Source of the DNA: Qipengyuania gaetbuli
Lineage (GTDB): Bacteria; Pseudomonadota; Alphaproteobacteria; Sphingomonadales; Sphingomonadaceae
DNA length: 64,000 bases
Reading direction: 5' to 3'
NCBI RefSeq assembly: GCF_009827315.1
Contig: NZ_WTYF01000003.1
Span: forward strand, 223,501 to 287,500
Under the pieces are notes generated by a model. That model saw only the letters and a list, made by a program, of their open reading frames with translations. It was not told the DNA's origin and searched no databases. Position 1 is the first letter of the stretch, and every line of letters starts with the position of its first letter. Positions 8,565-16,671 of this stretch are shown here, piece by piece. A program made the translations under genes and the position numbers.

Positions 8565-10078
8565 GCGGGGACTTCCTGCTGGGGAGGGGCTTTGATGAAT
8601 TGCTGCACGAAATCGAGATGTCGCGGCATCTGCTTCACCTCTTCGATGAGGGCGAATTCCGTGCCGTCGAGGAGCTGGCGCAGTTCCTCTTCTGCAAGCG
8701 TGTCGGCGATCGGGTTGTAGCCTCGCGCTTCCACGCCCTGTCCGACGAACACTTGGAACCAGCCCACTTCGGTGAACAGTTCCTCGTGCTCGCGGTGAAT
8801 GAAACCGGAGGCCCGCCAGTTTTCCAGCTTGGCCTCCAGCGTGTCCGGCAATTCCATGTGCCGGACTGTGTCCCAGAAGGGCTCTCCCTCACGTTCGTTG
8901 GCCGTGTAGTGAAGGACGAGAAAATCGCGGATGCGGGTCCATTCGAAATCGGCCTGGTCGTTGAACCAGTCGACGATGGCCGGATCGGGCCGGCCAGCCG
9001 GAAGGACCGACAGGAACCTGCTGATCGCGCTCTGGATGAGGTGGATGCTGGTCGATTCCAGCGGCTCCATGAAACCGGCTGCGAGGCCCAGAGCAAGGCA
9101 ATTGCCCTGCCAATGGCGCCGGCGCTTGCCGGTGGTGAAGCGGATGGGGCGCGGATCACCCAGCGGCTCGCCATCGAGGTTGGAAAGCAGGGTTTCGGCA
9201 GCCTCGTCGTCCGACAGGTGTGCCGAGGAATAGACCATGCCGTTGCCGATGCGATGCTGCAGCGGGATGCGCCACTGCCAGCCTGCCTTGCGCGCACTGG
9301 ACCGCGTATAGGGTGTGAAATCGCCGCCATTGGCGCAAGGGACGGCCATGGCGCGGTCGCATGGTAGGTATTGGGTCCAGTCATCGAACCCAGCGCCCAG
9401 CGCTTGTTCGATCAGCAGGCCGCGAAACCCGGTGCAGTCGATGAAGAAATCGCCCTCGATGCGCTCTCCACCCTCGAGCGAGAGGGCTGCGATGGTGCCG
9501 GTGTCGCCGTGCTGTTCGACCTGCGCGATCATGCCTTCCTTGCGCACGACCCCCCGGGCCTCCGAGAAGCGCCGGAGGTAAGCGGCATAGAGGCCTGCGT
9601 CGAAATGGTAGGCATAGGGCATTTCGGGCGATTGCGGTGTGCGGCGCCCGCGCTGCATGCGCATGGTACGCGCAGCGAGTTCATTGAGCGAATAGCGGAT
9701 CAGCGGCTTGGCAATGCCGAGCTTTGCAGCACGGAGCCAGTAATGCTGGAAGGGCAGAAGTCCGACGCCGCGGCCGATATTGCCGAAGGCGTGCATGTAG
9801 CTTTCGCCTTCGCGCCGCCAGCCGTCGAATTCGATGCCGAGCTTGAAGCTGCCCTTGGTTTCACGGACGAACTCCGCCTCGTCGAGACCGAGCGCGCCGT
9901 TGAACAGATGGATCTGCGGGATCGTTGCCTCGCCTACGCCGACCGTGCCGATGGCATCGCTTTCGACGAGAGTGATCGAGGTCCCGGGCTGGGCGAAACG
10001 GGCAAGGGCCGCCGCTGCCATCCAGCCGGCGGTTCCGCCCCCGGCTATCACGTATCTGGTAATGGTGTCCTGGGTCAT
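8561..10078 (-). CDS. Tryptophan-halogenase-family flavoprotein (receptor-proximal copy)
   Basis: This 505-residue homologue of the other halogenase gene in the operon has the FAD loop GGGTAGW at residues 13-19, GVGEATIP, a Lys at about residue 79 (GSFKLGIEF) aligning with the PrnA catalytic Lys, the WxWxIP motif (GWQWRIP) and FMEPLEST. These features argue for an active FADH2-dependent halogenase fold rather than a decayed copy. It is the first gene after the TonB receptor. A GGGAG ribosome-binding site sits just before the ATG, and the 114-base gap upstream contains two strong hairpins. Homologues recur beside TonB receptors of sphingomonads, Caulobacter and Xanthomonas, but a role in carbohydrate use is not established. 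Confidence 0.87.
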   Translation of the reverse strand: MTQDTITRYVIAGGGTAGWMAAAALARFAQPGTSITLVESDAIGTVGVGEATIPQIHLFNGALGLDEAEFVRETKGSFKLGIEFDGWRREGESYMHAFGNIGRGVGLLPFQHYWLRAAKLGIAKPLIRYSLNELAARTMRMQRGRRTPQSPEMPYAYHFDAGLYAAYLRRFSEARGVVRKEGMIAQVEQHGDTGTIAALSLEGGERIEGDFFIDCTGFRGLLIEQALGAGFDDWTQYLPCDRAMAVPCANGGDFTPYTRSSARKAGWQWRIPLQHRIGNGMVYSSAHLSDDEAAETLLSNLDGEPLGDPRPIRFTTGKRRRHWQGNCLALGLAAGFMEPLESTSIHLIQSAISRFLSVLPAGRPDPAIVDWFNDQADFEWTRIRDFLVLHYTANEREGEPFWDTVRHMELPDTLEAKLENWRASGFIHREHEELFTEVGWFQVFVGQGVEARGYNPIADTLAEEELRQLLDGTEFALIEEVKQMPRHLDFVQQFIKAPPQQEVPA

Positions 10079-10095
10079 GGCTCTGGGCTCCCGTC

Positions 10096-10178
10096 ACGCC
10101 GGATGCGCGGGCCATAGCATGGCTGCGCATCCGGCGTATCGGGGACGGGGCGGTCCGGAGGAGATGTGGACCGCCCCG
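10096..10178 (-). promoter_or_regulatory. Tandem hairpins between receptor and enzyme genes
   Basis: Two perfect inverted repeats fill the receptor-halogenase gap. One has 13-bp arms (10096-10108 with 10125-10137, core GCCGGATGCGC) plus an inner 5-bp GCCAT/ATGGC stem. The other has 11-bp arms (10146-10156 with 10168-10178, CGGGGCGGTCC). Neither is followed by a U-tract on the minus strand, so full termination is unlikely. They are well placed to protect the receptor mRNA 3' end or to attenuate read-through into the enzymes. Confidence 0.7.
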
Positions 10179-10192
10179 CCGTCGATAGCCGA

Positions 10193-13000
10193 TCAGAACT
10201 TGTAGGAAACGCCGACCAGGTAAGTCCGGCCGTATTCCTCGTAGTCGACAATGAACTCGCGATTGCCGTCGGTGTAGTTGATGAACGGCTCATCGGTGAG
10301 GTTCAGCGCCTGCAGGGTGAAGGCGAGACCGTCGAGCGACGAACCTTCCTGGAAGCGATAGCCGATCTGCGCATCGAAGATCGATTCCGCATAGGTCTGG
10401 CGGAACGAACGGCTGGCCGAGATGCCGATAAATTCGGCAAGGAAGCCGGTACGATAGCGGTGGCTGACACGCGCTTCGAAGCCGCTGTTTTCATAGTAGA
10501 CGGTGGAGTTGACCACCCACTTCGACAGACCGGGTGTGTCGACGTTGAACGTGTCGCCATTGGACAGGGTCACGTCGAGCTTGCTGTCGGTGTACGACGC
10601 GCTCGACTGGACGCCGAAGCCCGGGAGGAAACCGGTCATGTCGCCCAGCGGGAGGGCGATGCTGCCTTCCACGCCGAAGATGTAGCCTTCCGCACCGTTG
10701 TCCGGACCACCCACGAGGCCCTGCGTCTGGTTGCCGGTGGCAGCGAATGCAAGCTGCTGGGTCGGCGTCAGGGTCGGGACGAGGTAGGAGAAGTCACGCA
10801 GAACCGGAGCGTTCGGGTTCACGAAGTCGTCCAGCCACTTGTAGTAGGTCGCAAGCGCCAGGTAGCCTTCGCCGCCGAAGTACCATTCGAACGAGGCGTC
10901 GATGCCGTCTGCGACATAGGGACGCAGCTGCGGGTTGCCGCCGCCACCGCTGAAGATCGAGTTGAACCCGCTCGACGGGGGCTGGTTGGCGATGCTGGCG
11001 TTATACGAAGCGTTCAGCTGGTCCATGCGCGGACGGGCCAGAGTGCGGGCTGCACCCAGGCGCAGCTTCATGTCCGGCGAGATTTCGAAGTTGAACGTCG
11101 CGCTGGGCAGGACGTGGGCGTATTCGTCGCCGCCGGCCACCGGGATCAGCGCTGCGCCGATACCGCCGTTCGACTGGAAGCCGTCCGAGCTCTGGTCGGT
11201 GAAGACCAACTGCACGCCGATGTTGCCTTCGACCGGGATCGCGCCGAGCGAACCTTCGAGGTCGGCACGAAGCCAGCCGTTCCAGACCTTCTCGTTAACG
11301 GACCAGTCACCCGGGAAGGGCAGGCTGGAGCTCTGCACGTCGGTCAGGATGTAGGTGCCGTTGTTGAGCAGGACGAAGGGATCGTAGGCGACCTGCGGAC
11401 CGAAGCCGAGGAAGTCGAGGCTGGCGATCGGGGTCAGCAGCGCATCGCTCGGGATCGGCAGGCGGGTCACTGCGCCGTTGGCGGCATAGACCGAGGGGCC
11501 GCCGGCAAGGCTCAGGAAGTTCTGCACGATGTCACGCGACTTGGTGCGATCGTCGAAGGCGATACCGGCAACGAGGTTCTTGACCCAGCCGCTGTCGACC
11601 TTGCCGATGACTTCCGCACGGGCCGACCACAGTTCGTCGTCCGTCGAGGTGTCGTTGATGAAGCCGGCCTGCACGATGCCGCCGGCACCCCAACCACGCG
11701 GGTCGGTCAGCTGGATGAGGCTGGTGTCCGAATAGTCGATCGTGTTGGTGAAGTTGAACGGGAAACCGCTCGACGGACGGGTGTAGGTCACCGTGTCCGA
11801 CGGACCGGAAGCATTGGCCGCATAGGTCAGGCCCGAATAGCTTTCGATCTGCTGCAGGCGGCGGTCCGAGCTCGAGTAGGAGACGTCGAAGTTGAGGATG
11901 ACGTCGTCGTTCTCGTACTTGGTGTTCCAGCCGGCAGCGAAGGTTTCGGTGTCCTTGCGGTCGTAGTCGTTGCGGACCACGGGCTGGACGCCGGTGAAGG
12001 TCACGCTGTCGGGGAATTCACCGCCGCTGTTGTCGGTGATCGTTGCACCCGAACCCCAGCCGGGGTTGAGCGGGAATTCGATGCCGCGCTGCGGGATACG
12101 CTCGCGATAGTCGGCATAGAAGATGTCGATCGTGGTGTTCCACTCGAGGCTCGGCTCCCATTCGAGGGTCCCGAACACGCCCAGGCGATCGAGGTCGACC
12201 GACTTGGCGAAGGGCTTCATGCCGCCAAGGACGTTGTAACCGGCGTCGTTGGGATAGCCCCAGGCGTTGAACTTCTTCACCTGGCTCGGGCTCGACTGGT
12301 AGGCGACGCCGACCGCGAGGCCGAGCGTGTCGTCGGCGAACTGGTCGACATAGGTACCGGTGGCGCGATAGCCCCAGCCCTTCACGTCGGGGTTGAGCGA
12401 GCCGTCTTCGTTGAACTCGAGGCGACCCGAAAGCGAAACGATGCGCTCACCCTTGGCGAGCGGGCGGATGGTGCGAAGGTCGACCGTACCGGCCAGGCCC
12501 TGGCCGATGAGACCGGCGTAAGGCACCTTGTAGATGACGCCCTGGTCGATGAGTTCGGCTGGATACTGGTCGTATTCGACGGCGCGGTTGTCGCCAGAGG
12601 ACACGAGCTGGCGGCCGTTCAGCAGCGAAGTCGAATAGTCGGGGCCGAGGCCGCGGATCGAGAGGCTCTGCGCACGGCCGTCGATACGCTGGACGGCGAG
12701 GCCGGGCAGGCGGCCCAGCGTTTCCGCGATCGAGACGTCGGGCAGCTTGCCGATGTCTTCCGAGCTGAATGCTTCTGCGATAACCGGCGCGTCGCGCTTC
12801 AGGTTGATCGCGGTTTCGAGCGCCTGGCGGTAGCCTTCGACGACGATGATGTTGTCTTCGCCCGGCTCTTCCTGCGAGGCGGTTTCATCGCCCGGCTCGA
12901 CCGAGGCTTCCTGCGCCATTGCGGGCGTTGCGAATGCGGCCAGTGCGATAGTGACGGCGCCGGCGCTGATGCCCCCGACGAGCTTGGAACGAAATGCCAT
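10193..13000 (-). CDS. TonB-dependent receptor for maltodextrins (MalA/SusC-like)
   Basis: The 935-residue outer-membrane protein has a signal peptide ending ATPAMAQ. A TonB box-like stretch (NIIVVEGYRQ) follows at about residues 50-59, then a plug domain (DIGKLPDVSIAETLGRLPG, QSLSIRGLGPDYSTSLLNGR), and a long 22-strand barrel ending in an aromatic residue (VGVSYKF). Its neighbours (GH13, GH97, MFS permease, LacI regulator) identify the ligand as alpha-glucans or maltodextrins by context. No SusD partner is present, as usual in Proteobacteria. The ATG at 13000 has a GGGAG site. The 5' untranslated region is probably long, with a hairpin at 13022-13046 and a palindromic operator candidate near 13130. 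Confidence 0.93.
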   Translation of the reverse strand: MAFRSKLVGGISAGAVTIALAAFATPAMAQEASVEPGDETASQEEPGEDNIIVVEGYRQALETAINLKRDAPVIAEAFSSEDIGKLPDVSIAETLGRLPGLAVQRIDGRAQSLSIRGLGPDYSTSLLNGRQLVSSGDNRAVEYDQYPAELIDQGVIYKVPYAGLIGQGLAGTVDLRTIRPLAKGERIVSLSGRLEFNEDGSLNPDVKGWGYRATGTYVDQFADDTLGLAVGVAYQSSPSQVKKFNAWGYPNDAGYNVLGGMKPFAKSVDLDRLGVFGTLEWEPSLEWNTTIDIFYADYRERIPQRGIEFPLNPGWGSGATITDNSGGEFPDSVTFTGVQPVVRNDYDRKDTETFAAGWNTKYENDDVILNFDVSYSSSDRRLQQIESYSGLTYAANASGPSDTVTYTRPSSGFPFNFTNTIDYSDTSLIQLTDPRGWGAGGIVQAGFINDTSTDDELWSARAEVIGKVDSGWVKNLVAGIAFDDRTKSRDIVQNFLSLAGGPSVYAANGAVTRLPIPSDALLTPIASLDFLGFGPQVAYDPFVLLNNGTYILTDVQSSSLPFPGDWSVNEKVWNGWLRADLEGSLGAIPVEGNIGVQLVFTDQSSDGFQSNGGIGAALIPVAGGDEYAHVLPSATFNFEISPDMKLRLGAARTLARPRMDQLNASYNASIANQPPSSGFNSIFSGGGGNPQLRPYVADGIDASFEWYFGGEGYLALATYYKWLDDFVNPNAPVLRDFSYLVPTLTPTQQLAFAATGNQTQGLVGGPDNGAEGYIFGVEGSIALPLGDMTGFLPGFGVQSSASYTDSKLDVTLSNGDTFNVDTPGLSKWVVNSTVYYENSGFEARVSHRYRTGFLAEFIGISASRSFRQTYAESIFDAQIGYRFQEGSSLDGLAFTLQALNLTDEPFINYTDGNREFIVDYEEYGRTYLVGVSYKF

Positions 13001-13021
13001 AATCGTGCTCTCCCTGATGGC

Positions 13022-13046
13022 CGGTCCTGGCTTTTCTTAAGGACCG
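13022..13046 (-). promoter_or_regulatory. Leader hairpin upstream of the TonB receptor
   Basis: A 7-bp stem (13022-13028 with 13040-13046, CGGTCCT/AGGACCG) and an 11-base A-rich loop lie 22-46 bases before the receptor start codon, just upstream of its ribosome-binding site. It may stabilise the leader of a highly expressed message. The function is inferred. Confidence 0.4.
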
Positions 13047-13126
13047 ACTCGATACCCCACAGGCGGCGGAAACCCGCCCGTATTGCGGCTTGAATACGTG
13101 TCCGCAGGCGGGCTCAGGAAGACAGC

Positions 13127-13138
13127 ATACGTATACGC
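13127..13138. promoter_or_regulatory. Candidate LacI-type operator upstream of the TonB receptor
   Basis: The sequence ATACGTATACGC contains two overlapping palindromes, ATACGTAT (13127-13134) and CGTATACG (13130-13137). The CGTATACG octamer recurs upstream of the MFS permease at 15046-15053. The site lies about 130 bases before the receptor start, in the only gap in front of it. Recognition by the LacI-family protein at 14001 is an inference. Confidence 0.5.
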
Positions 13139-13190
13139 AACCGGTTCGCAGGGGGGCGAGTCGCGGAAATGCCACACAGCTGAAAGCCGG

Positions 13191-13883
13191 TCAGTCGAGG
13201 AACAGATTGAGTGTCAGCCGACCTTTTCTCGGGTCGGGATCGGGCACGAAATCTGCCCCCAAATCAGCGCAGTGGAGCGTGTTTCCGCGATAGATGACCA
13301 TGGAGTTGAATGCGTCGGAGACGCGGTGGATTTGCTCGAAAATCGCTGTGTCGCCGGAGATGTATGCGGGGCCCGGAAGCCCGTGTTCGGCAGTCGCGGC
13401 CTCCAGTTGCGAGCGGTAGGTGCCGAACCGCTCGCCATCGACGCTTTCAAAGCCGGTTGCCCGCTGGCGATAAAAGGCTGTCCCGCCGCGATGGGCCTTG
13501 TCGAGGTAGAGCAGCACCGCAAGCCGCTCGCGCTCGGTGCCGTCGAAATGCGGCAGGCGCTGGATGGGTGCCAGGTCCGCTGGCGCATGGGTGACAACCG
13601 AAAGGTAGCACTCGCGAAAACGCGACAGCCGCGGCAGGGCGAAGACCTCGGCCAGTCGTTCCAGCAGCGGTGCGACCAATGGCATGCTGATCTTTTCGGA
13701 CACGGCCGCGCGGATGCCGGGATAGAAGGCCCCATGGGTCCCGAACCGGTGCCGGGCCGCGATCTCGACCACCGCATTGGCATCTACCAGCGCATCGGCC
13801 ACGGTCACGACCGGCTGCGCTTCGGCGCCGAATGTCTCCATTGAGATTGTAGCTCGGGGCGAAAGGGCGAGGGGGCTTTCCAT
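13191..13883 (-). CDS. DUF6445-like protein (possible 2-oxoglutarate/Fe oxygenase fold)
   Basis: The protein has 230 residues from ATG 13883; ATG 13940 in the same frame would add 19 residues, and neither start has a strong ribosome-binding site. It resembles the DUF6445 proteins often found beside TonB receptors and tryptophan-halogenase-like genes. Visible features are FGAEAQPVVTVADAL near the start, a LPHFDG segment, LAVLLYLDKAHRGGTAFYR, and a C-terminal RKGRLTLNLFLD. The HxD in LPHFDG, GGTAFYR, and the Arg near the end recall 2OG-Fe(II) oxygenases, but the assignment is tentative. It is divergent from the LacI gene and lies just upstream of the receptor on the same strand, so it may be co-regulated with the locus. 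Confidence 0.7.
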   Translation of the reverse strand: MESPLALSPRATISMETFGAEAQPVVTVADALVDANAVVEIAARHRFGTHGAFYPGIRAAVSEKISMPLVAPLLERLAEVFALPRLSRFRECYLSVVTHAPADLAPIQRLPHFDGTERERLAVLLYLDKAHRGGTAFYRQRATGFESVDGERFGTYRSQLEAATAEHGLPGPAYISGDTAIFEQIHRVSDAFNSMVIYRGNTLHCADLGADFVPDPDPRKGRLTLNLFLD

Positions 13884-14000
13884 CTTCGCCACGTCCAATA
13901 CCGCGTTTTTATTCGCTTTGAAGGGCCTGCCGCTTTGCATGATCGCTTTGTCGCGCTTATGGTCCGGCCGTGGACCGGTTCTCCGGTCCGGAGGAGAGAG

Positions 14001-15032
14001 ATGGGACGCAAGCCGACTGGTCGCCCGACCAGTTTCGACATTGCCTATGCTGCCGGAGTATCGCAGCCGACCGTAAGCCGCGCCCTTCGCGGCGACCGTT
14101 CCGTGAGCGCGCAGACGCGAGAGAAAATCCGCCAGATCGCGCAGGATCTCAATTACACGGTCGACAAAAACGCATCCTCGCTCCGCTCGCAGCGCTCCAA
14201 CACGATCGCCTTGCTGTTCTTCGAGGACCCGACGCCCGACGAGAGCATGATCAATCCCTTCTTCCTTGCCATGCTGGGTTCGATCACGCGGGCCTGTGCG
14301 GATCGCGGGCTGGACCTGCTCATCTCGTTCCAGCGCATGGAGGACGATTGGCACGTGAAGTACCAGGATAGCCACCGTGCCGACGGGCTCATCCTGCTCG
14401 GCTATGGCGACTACACGCTTTACACGCCCAAGCTTCAGAAGCTGGTGGATCAGGGCACGCATTATGCGCGCTGGGGTTCGGTCAGTCACGATGCCAGCGG
14501 CGCGACCGTGGGGACCGACAATGTCGATGCCGGCAGGCAGGTGGCCGCCCATTTCCTCAAGACCGGACGGCGTGACGTGGTCTTCCTTGGCGAGGCGGGG
14601 GACACCAGCCCGGAATTTGCCGGCCGCTACGAGGGGCTGCGCTCCGCTCTGGAAGAGGCTGGCCTTGCCGCGCCGCCCTGCTTCGCTGCGATCACCACGG
14701 AAGAGGCGGGTTATGCCGCAGCCCGGACCTTGCTTGCCAGCGGCCGTGCCTGCGATGCCATTTTCGCCGCGAGCGACCTCATCGCGATCGGCGCCATGCG
14801 CGCGCTTGCCGAAGCGGGCAAGCGGGTGCCGGCGGACATCGCGGTGGTCGGATTCGACGACATTCCTGCCGCCAGCCTCACCACCCCGCCGCTGACAACG
14901 GTGATGCAGGACATCAAGGGGGCCGGGGAGGCGCTGGTCGATGCGCTTCTTGCACAGATCGAAGGGCGCGAAATTCCGCCGCACAAGCTGCCCGGCAAGC
15001 TCGTCACGAGGGGCAGCACGGCGCCGGTCTGA
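14001..15032 (+). CDS. LacI-family transcriptional regulator of the maltodextrin locus
   Basis: The 343-residue regulator has a LacI helix-turn-helix at residues 9-35 (DIAYAAGVSQPTVSRALRGD), a hinge region, and a periplasmic-binding-protein-like core. The core includes VVGFDDIPAASLTTPPLTTV, the usual C-terminal signature near residues 290-310. The start at 14001 is set by GGAGGAGAGAG immediately upstream. It lies between the divergent minus-strand receptor operon and the plus-strand permease operon, so local control of both is likely. The effector is probably a maltodextrin or maltose, inferred from context only. Confidence 0.92.
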   Translation: MGRKPTGRPTSFDIAYAAGVSQPTVSRALRGDRSVSAQTREKIRQIAQDLNYTVDKNASSLRSQRSNTIALLFFEDPTPDESMINPFFLAMLGSITRACADRGLDLLISFQRMEDDWHVKYQDSHRADGLILLGYGDYTLYTPKLQKLVDQGTHYARWGSVSHDASGATVGTDNVDAGRQVAAHFLKTGRRDVVFLGEAGDTSPEFAGRYEGLRSALEEAGLAAPPCFAAITTEEAGYAAARTLLASGRACDAIFAASDLIAIGAMRALAEAGKRVPADIAVVGFDDIPAASLTTPPLTTVMQDIKGAGEALVDALLAQIEGREIPPHKLPGKLVTRGSTAPV

Positions 15033-15038
15033 GGCGCT

Positions 15039-15054
15039 ACGTATTCGTATACGT
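15039..15054. promoter_or_regulatory. Candidate operator upstream of the MFS permease
   Basis: An inverted repeat ACGTAT-TCGT-ATACGT contains the octamer CGTATACG (15046-15053) also found upstream of the TonB receptor. It sits just after the LacI stop codon, about 80 bases before the permease start, where an operator would control the permease-kinase-amylase operon without the regulator gene. Confidence 0.5.
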
Positions 15055-15135
15055 GTTTGCGCAAAGGCCCGCTTCGTGCGAGCCACCTTCCGGATAGACC
15101 GGGCATGACGACCCGGCCGGGAGAGGACTGTTCGC

Positions 15136-16671
15136 ATGGCGACCACGAGCGCGGCCGAAACCGCACAGCTAGAAACACGCAAGCCGCAGGTCGGCTGGGG
15201 CCAGCTGGCCAACATCAGCTTCGGATTCTTCGGCATCCAGATCGGCTTCGTGCTGCAGAATTCCAACATGAGCCGCATCTTCCAGACGGTGGGCGCTTCG
15301 CTCGACGACTTGCCCGCACTCTGGGTCGCTGCACCGCTTACCGGCTTGATCGTCCAGCCCATCATCGGGCACCTGTCGGACAAGACCTGGAACCGGTTCG
15401 GCCGCCGCCGGCCCTATTTCATGACCGGTGCGCTGCTGGCCGCGATCTCGCTGCTGCTCATGCCGCTGGCACCTGCATTCGGCGCGCCGTTGCTGTTTGC
15501 CGCTGCCCTGCTGTGGGTGCTCGATGCCAGCCTCAACATCTCGATGGAGCCGTTTCGCGCTTTCGTCGGCGACATGCTCGACAAGTCGCAGCATGCAACC
15601 GGCTACGCGGTCCAGACCGCCTTTATCGGCGCGGGCGCGGTCGTCGCCGCCATCTTCCCTTGGCTGCTCGAGCAATTCGGCGTGAGCAACGTGGCCCCGG
15701 CAGGCGAAATTCCCGACACGGTCAAATGGAGCTTCTGGGCGGGCGCTGCAGCATTGTTCGTCGCCATCGGCTGGACGGTCGTGACCACCAAGGAATTCAG
15801 CCCCGAGGAAATGGCCGCCTTCGAGAGCGAGCGCGAAGCCGAAGCAGGCCAGAGCGTGCGGGCGCTGGCGGCGAAGACCTACACCTCTGCCGCCGTCTGG
15901 ATGGCACTGGGCCTCGCAGTCGCTCTTAGCGTGAGCCCGCTCGGGCTGGAGAAGGAAATCCTCCTGCTTGGCGCGCTGCTCGCCGGTTACGGCCTGCTCA
16001 GCATGATCGCCATCTCGATGGCGAAGAAGGGCCAGCACGCCAACATGCTGTCGAGCATCGTGGGCGATTTCAGCGGGATGCCAGACACGATGAAGCGGCT
16101 GGCCGTGGTCCAGTTCTTCAGCTGGTCGTCGCTCTTCATCATGTGGATCTATTCGGGGCCCATCGTGTCGCAATATTTCTACGGCAGCGCCGACCCGACC
16201 ACCGCCGCCTATAACGAAGGCGCGAACTGGTGGAACCTGATCTACACCGTCCAGAACGGTGTTGCCGCGGTTGCCGCACTCATCCTGCTGCCTGCCTTGT
16301 CGAGGAAGATCGGCAAGGCGTGGACGCATACGACGTGCCTGTCGCTCGGTGCGCTCGGCTTCCTCGGGTATTTCGTGCTGCGCGATCCGAACCTGTTGAT
16401 CGTGTGCGAAATTCTCAAGGGGATCGCCTGGGCCTCGATCCTGGCCATGCCCTATGCGATCCTCGCAAGCTCGCTGCCGCAGGCCAAGCTCGGCATTTAC
16501 ATGGGCCTGTTCAATATATTCATCGTGGTCCCCCAATTGCTGGTGGCGACGGTCATGGGCAGCATCATGAAGGCGTTCTTCCCTGGCGATCCGGTGTGGA
16601 CGATGCTGTTTGCGGCCGGAAGCTGGATGATAGCTGCACTGGCCATGCGGCGAGTGGCCGTAGCGGCGTGA
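15136..16671 (+). CDS. MFS disaccharide permease (MalY/SLC45-like)
   Basis: The 511-residue, 12-helix major facilitator belongs to the glycoside-pentoside-hexuronide/SLC45-like branch. The motif GHLSDKTWNRFGRRRPYF at the helix 2-3 loop is characteristic. The QNSNMSRIFQTVGA stretch in helix 1 and the gene context resemble MalY of Caulobacter, the inner-membrane maltose carrier paired with the MalA receptor. It should move maltose or maltodextrin from periplasm to cytoplasm. It is the first gene of a tightly packed operon with the ROK kinase, the sugar porter and an amylase. Substrate assignment rests on context. Confidence 0.9.
   Translation: MATTSAAETAQLETRKPQVGWGQLANISFGFFGIQIGFVLQNSNMSRIFQTVGASLDDLPALWVAAPLTGLIVQPIIGHLSDKTWNRFGRRRPYFMTGALLAAISLLLMPLAPAFGAPLLFAAALLWVLDASLNISMEPFRAFVGDMLDKSQHATGYAVQTAFIGAGAVVAAIFPWLLEQFGVSNVAPAGEIPDTVKWSFWAGAAALFVAIGWTVVTTKEFSPEEMAAFESEREAEAGQSVRALAAKTYTSAAVWMALGLAVALSVSPLGLEKEILLLGALLAGYGLLSMIAISMAKKGQHANMLSSIVGDFSGMPDTMKRLAVVQFFSWSSLFIMWIYSGPIVSQYFYGSADPTTAAYNEGANWWNLIYTVQNGVAAVAALILLPALSRKIGKAWTHTTCLSLGALGFLGYFVLRDPNLLIVCEILKGIAWASILAMPYAILASSLPQAKLGIYMGLFNIFIVVPQLLVATVMGSIMKAFFPGDPVWTMLFAAGSWMIAALAMRRVAVAA

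Noticed and set aside
10166..13093. Very long open frame (975 codons) opposite the TonB receptor gene
   Set aside because: It mirrors the receptor codon by codon in a GC-rich genome, has no recognisable domain, signal or ribosome-binding site, and reads as Arg/Val/Asp/Gly-rich shadow sequence.
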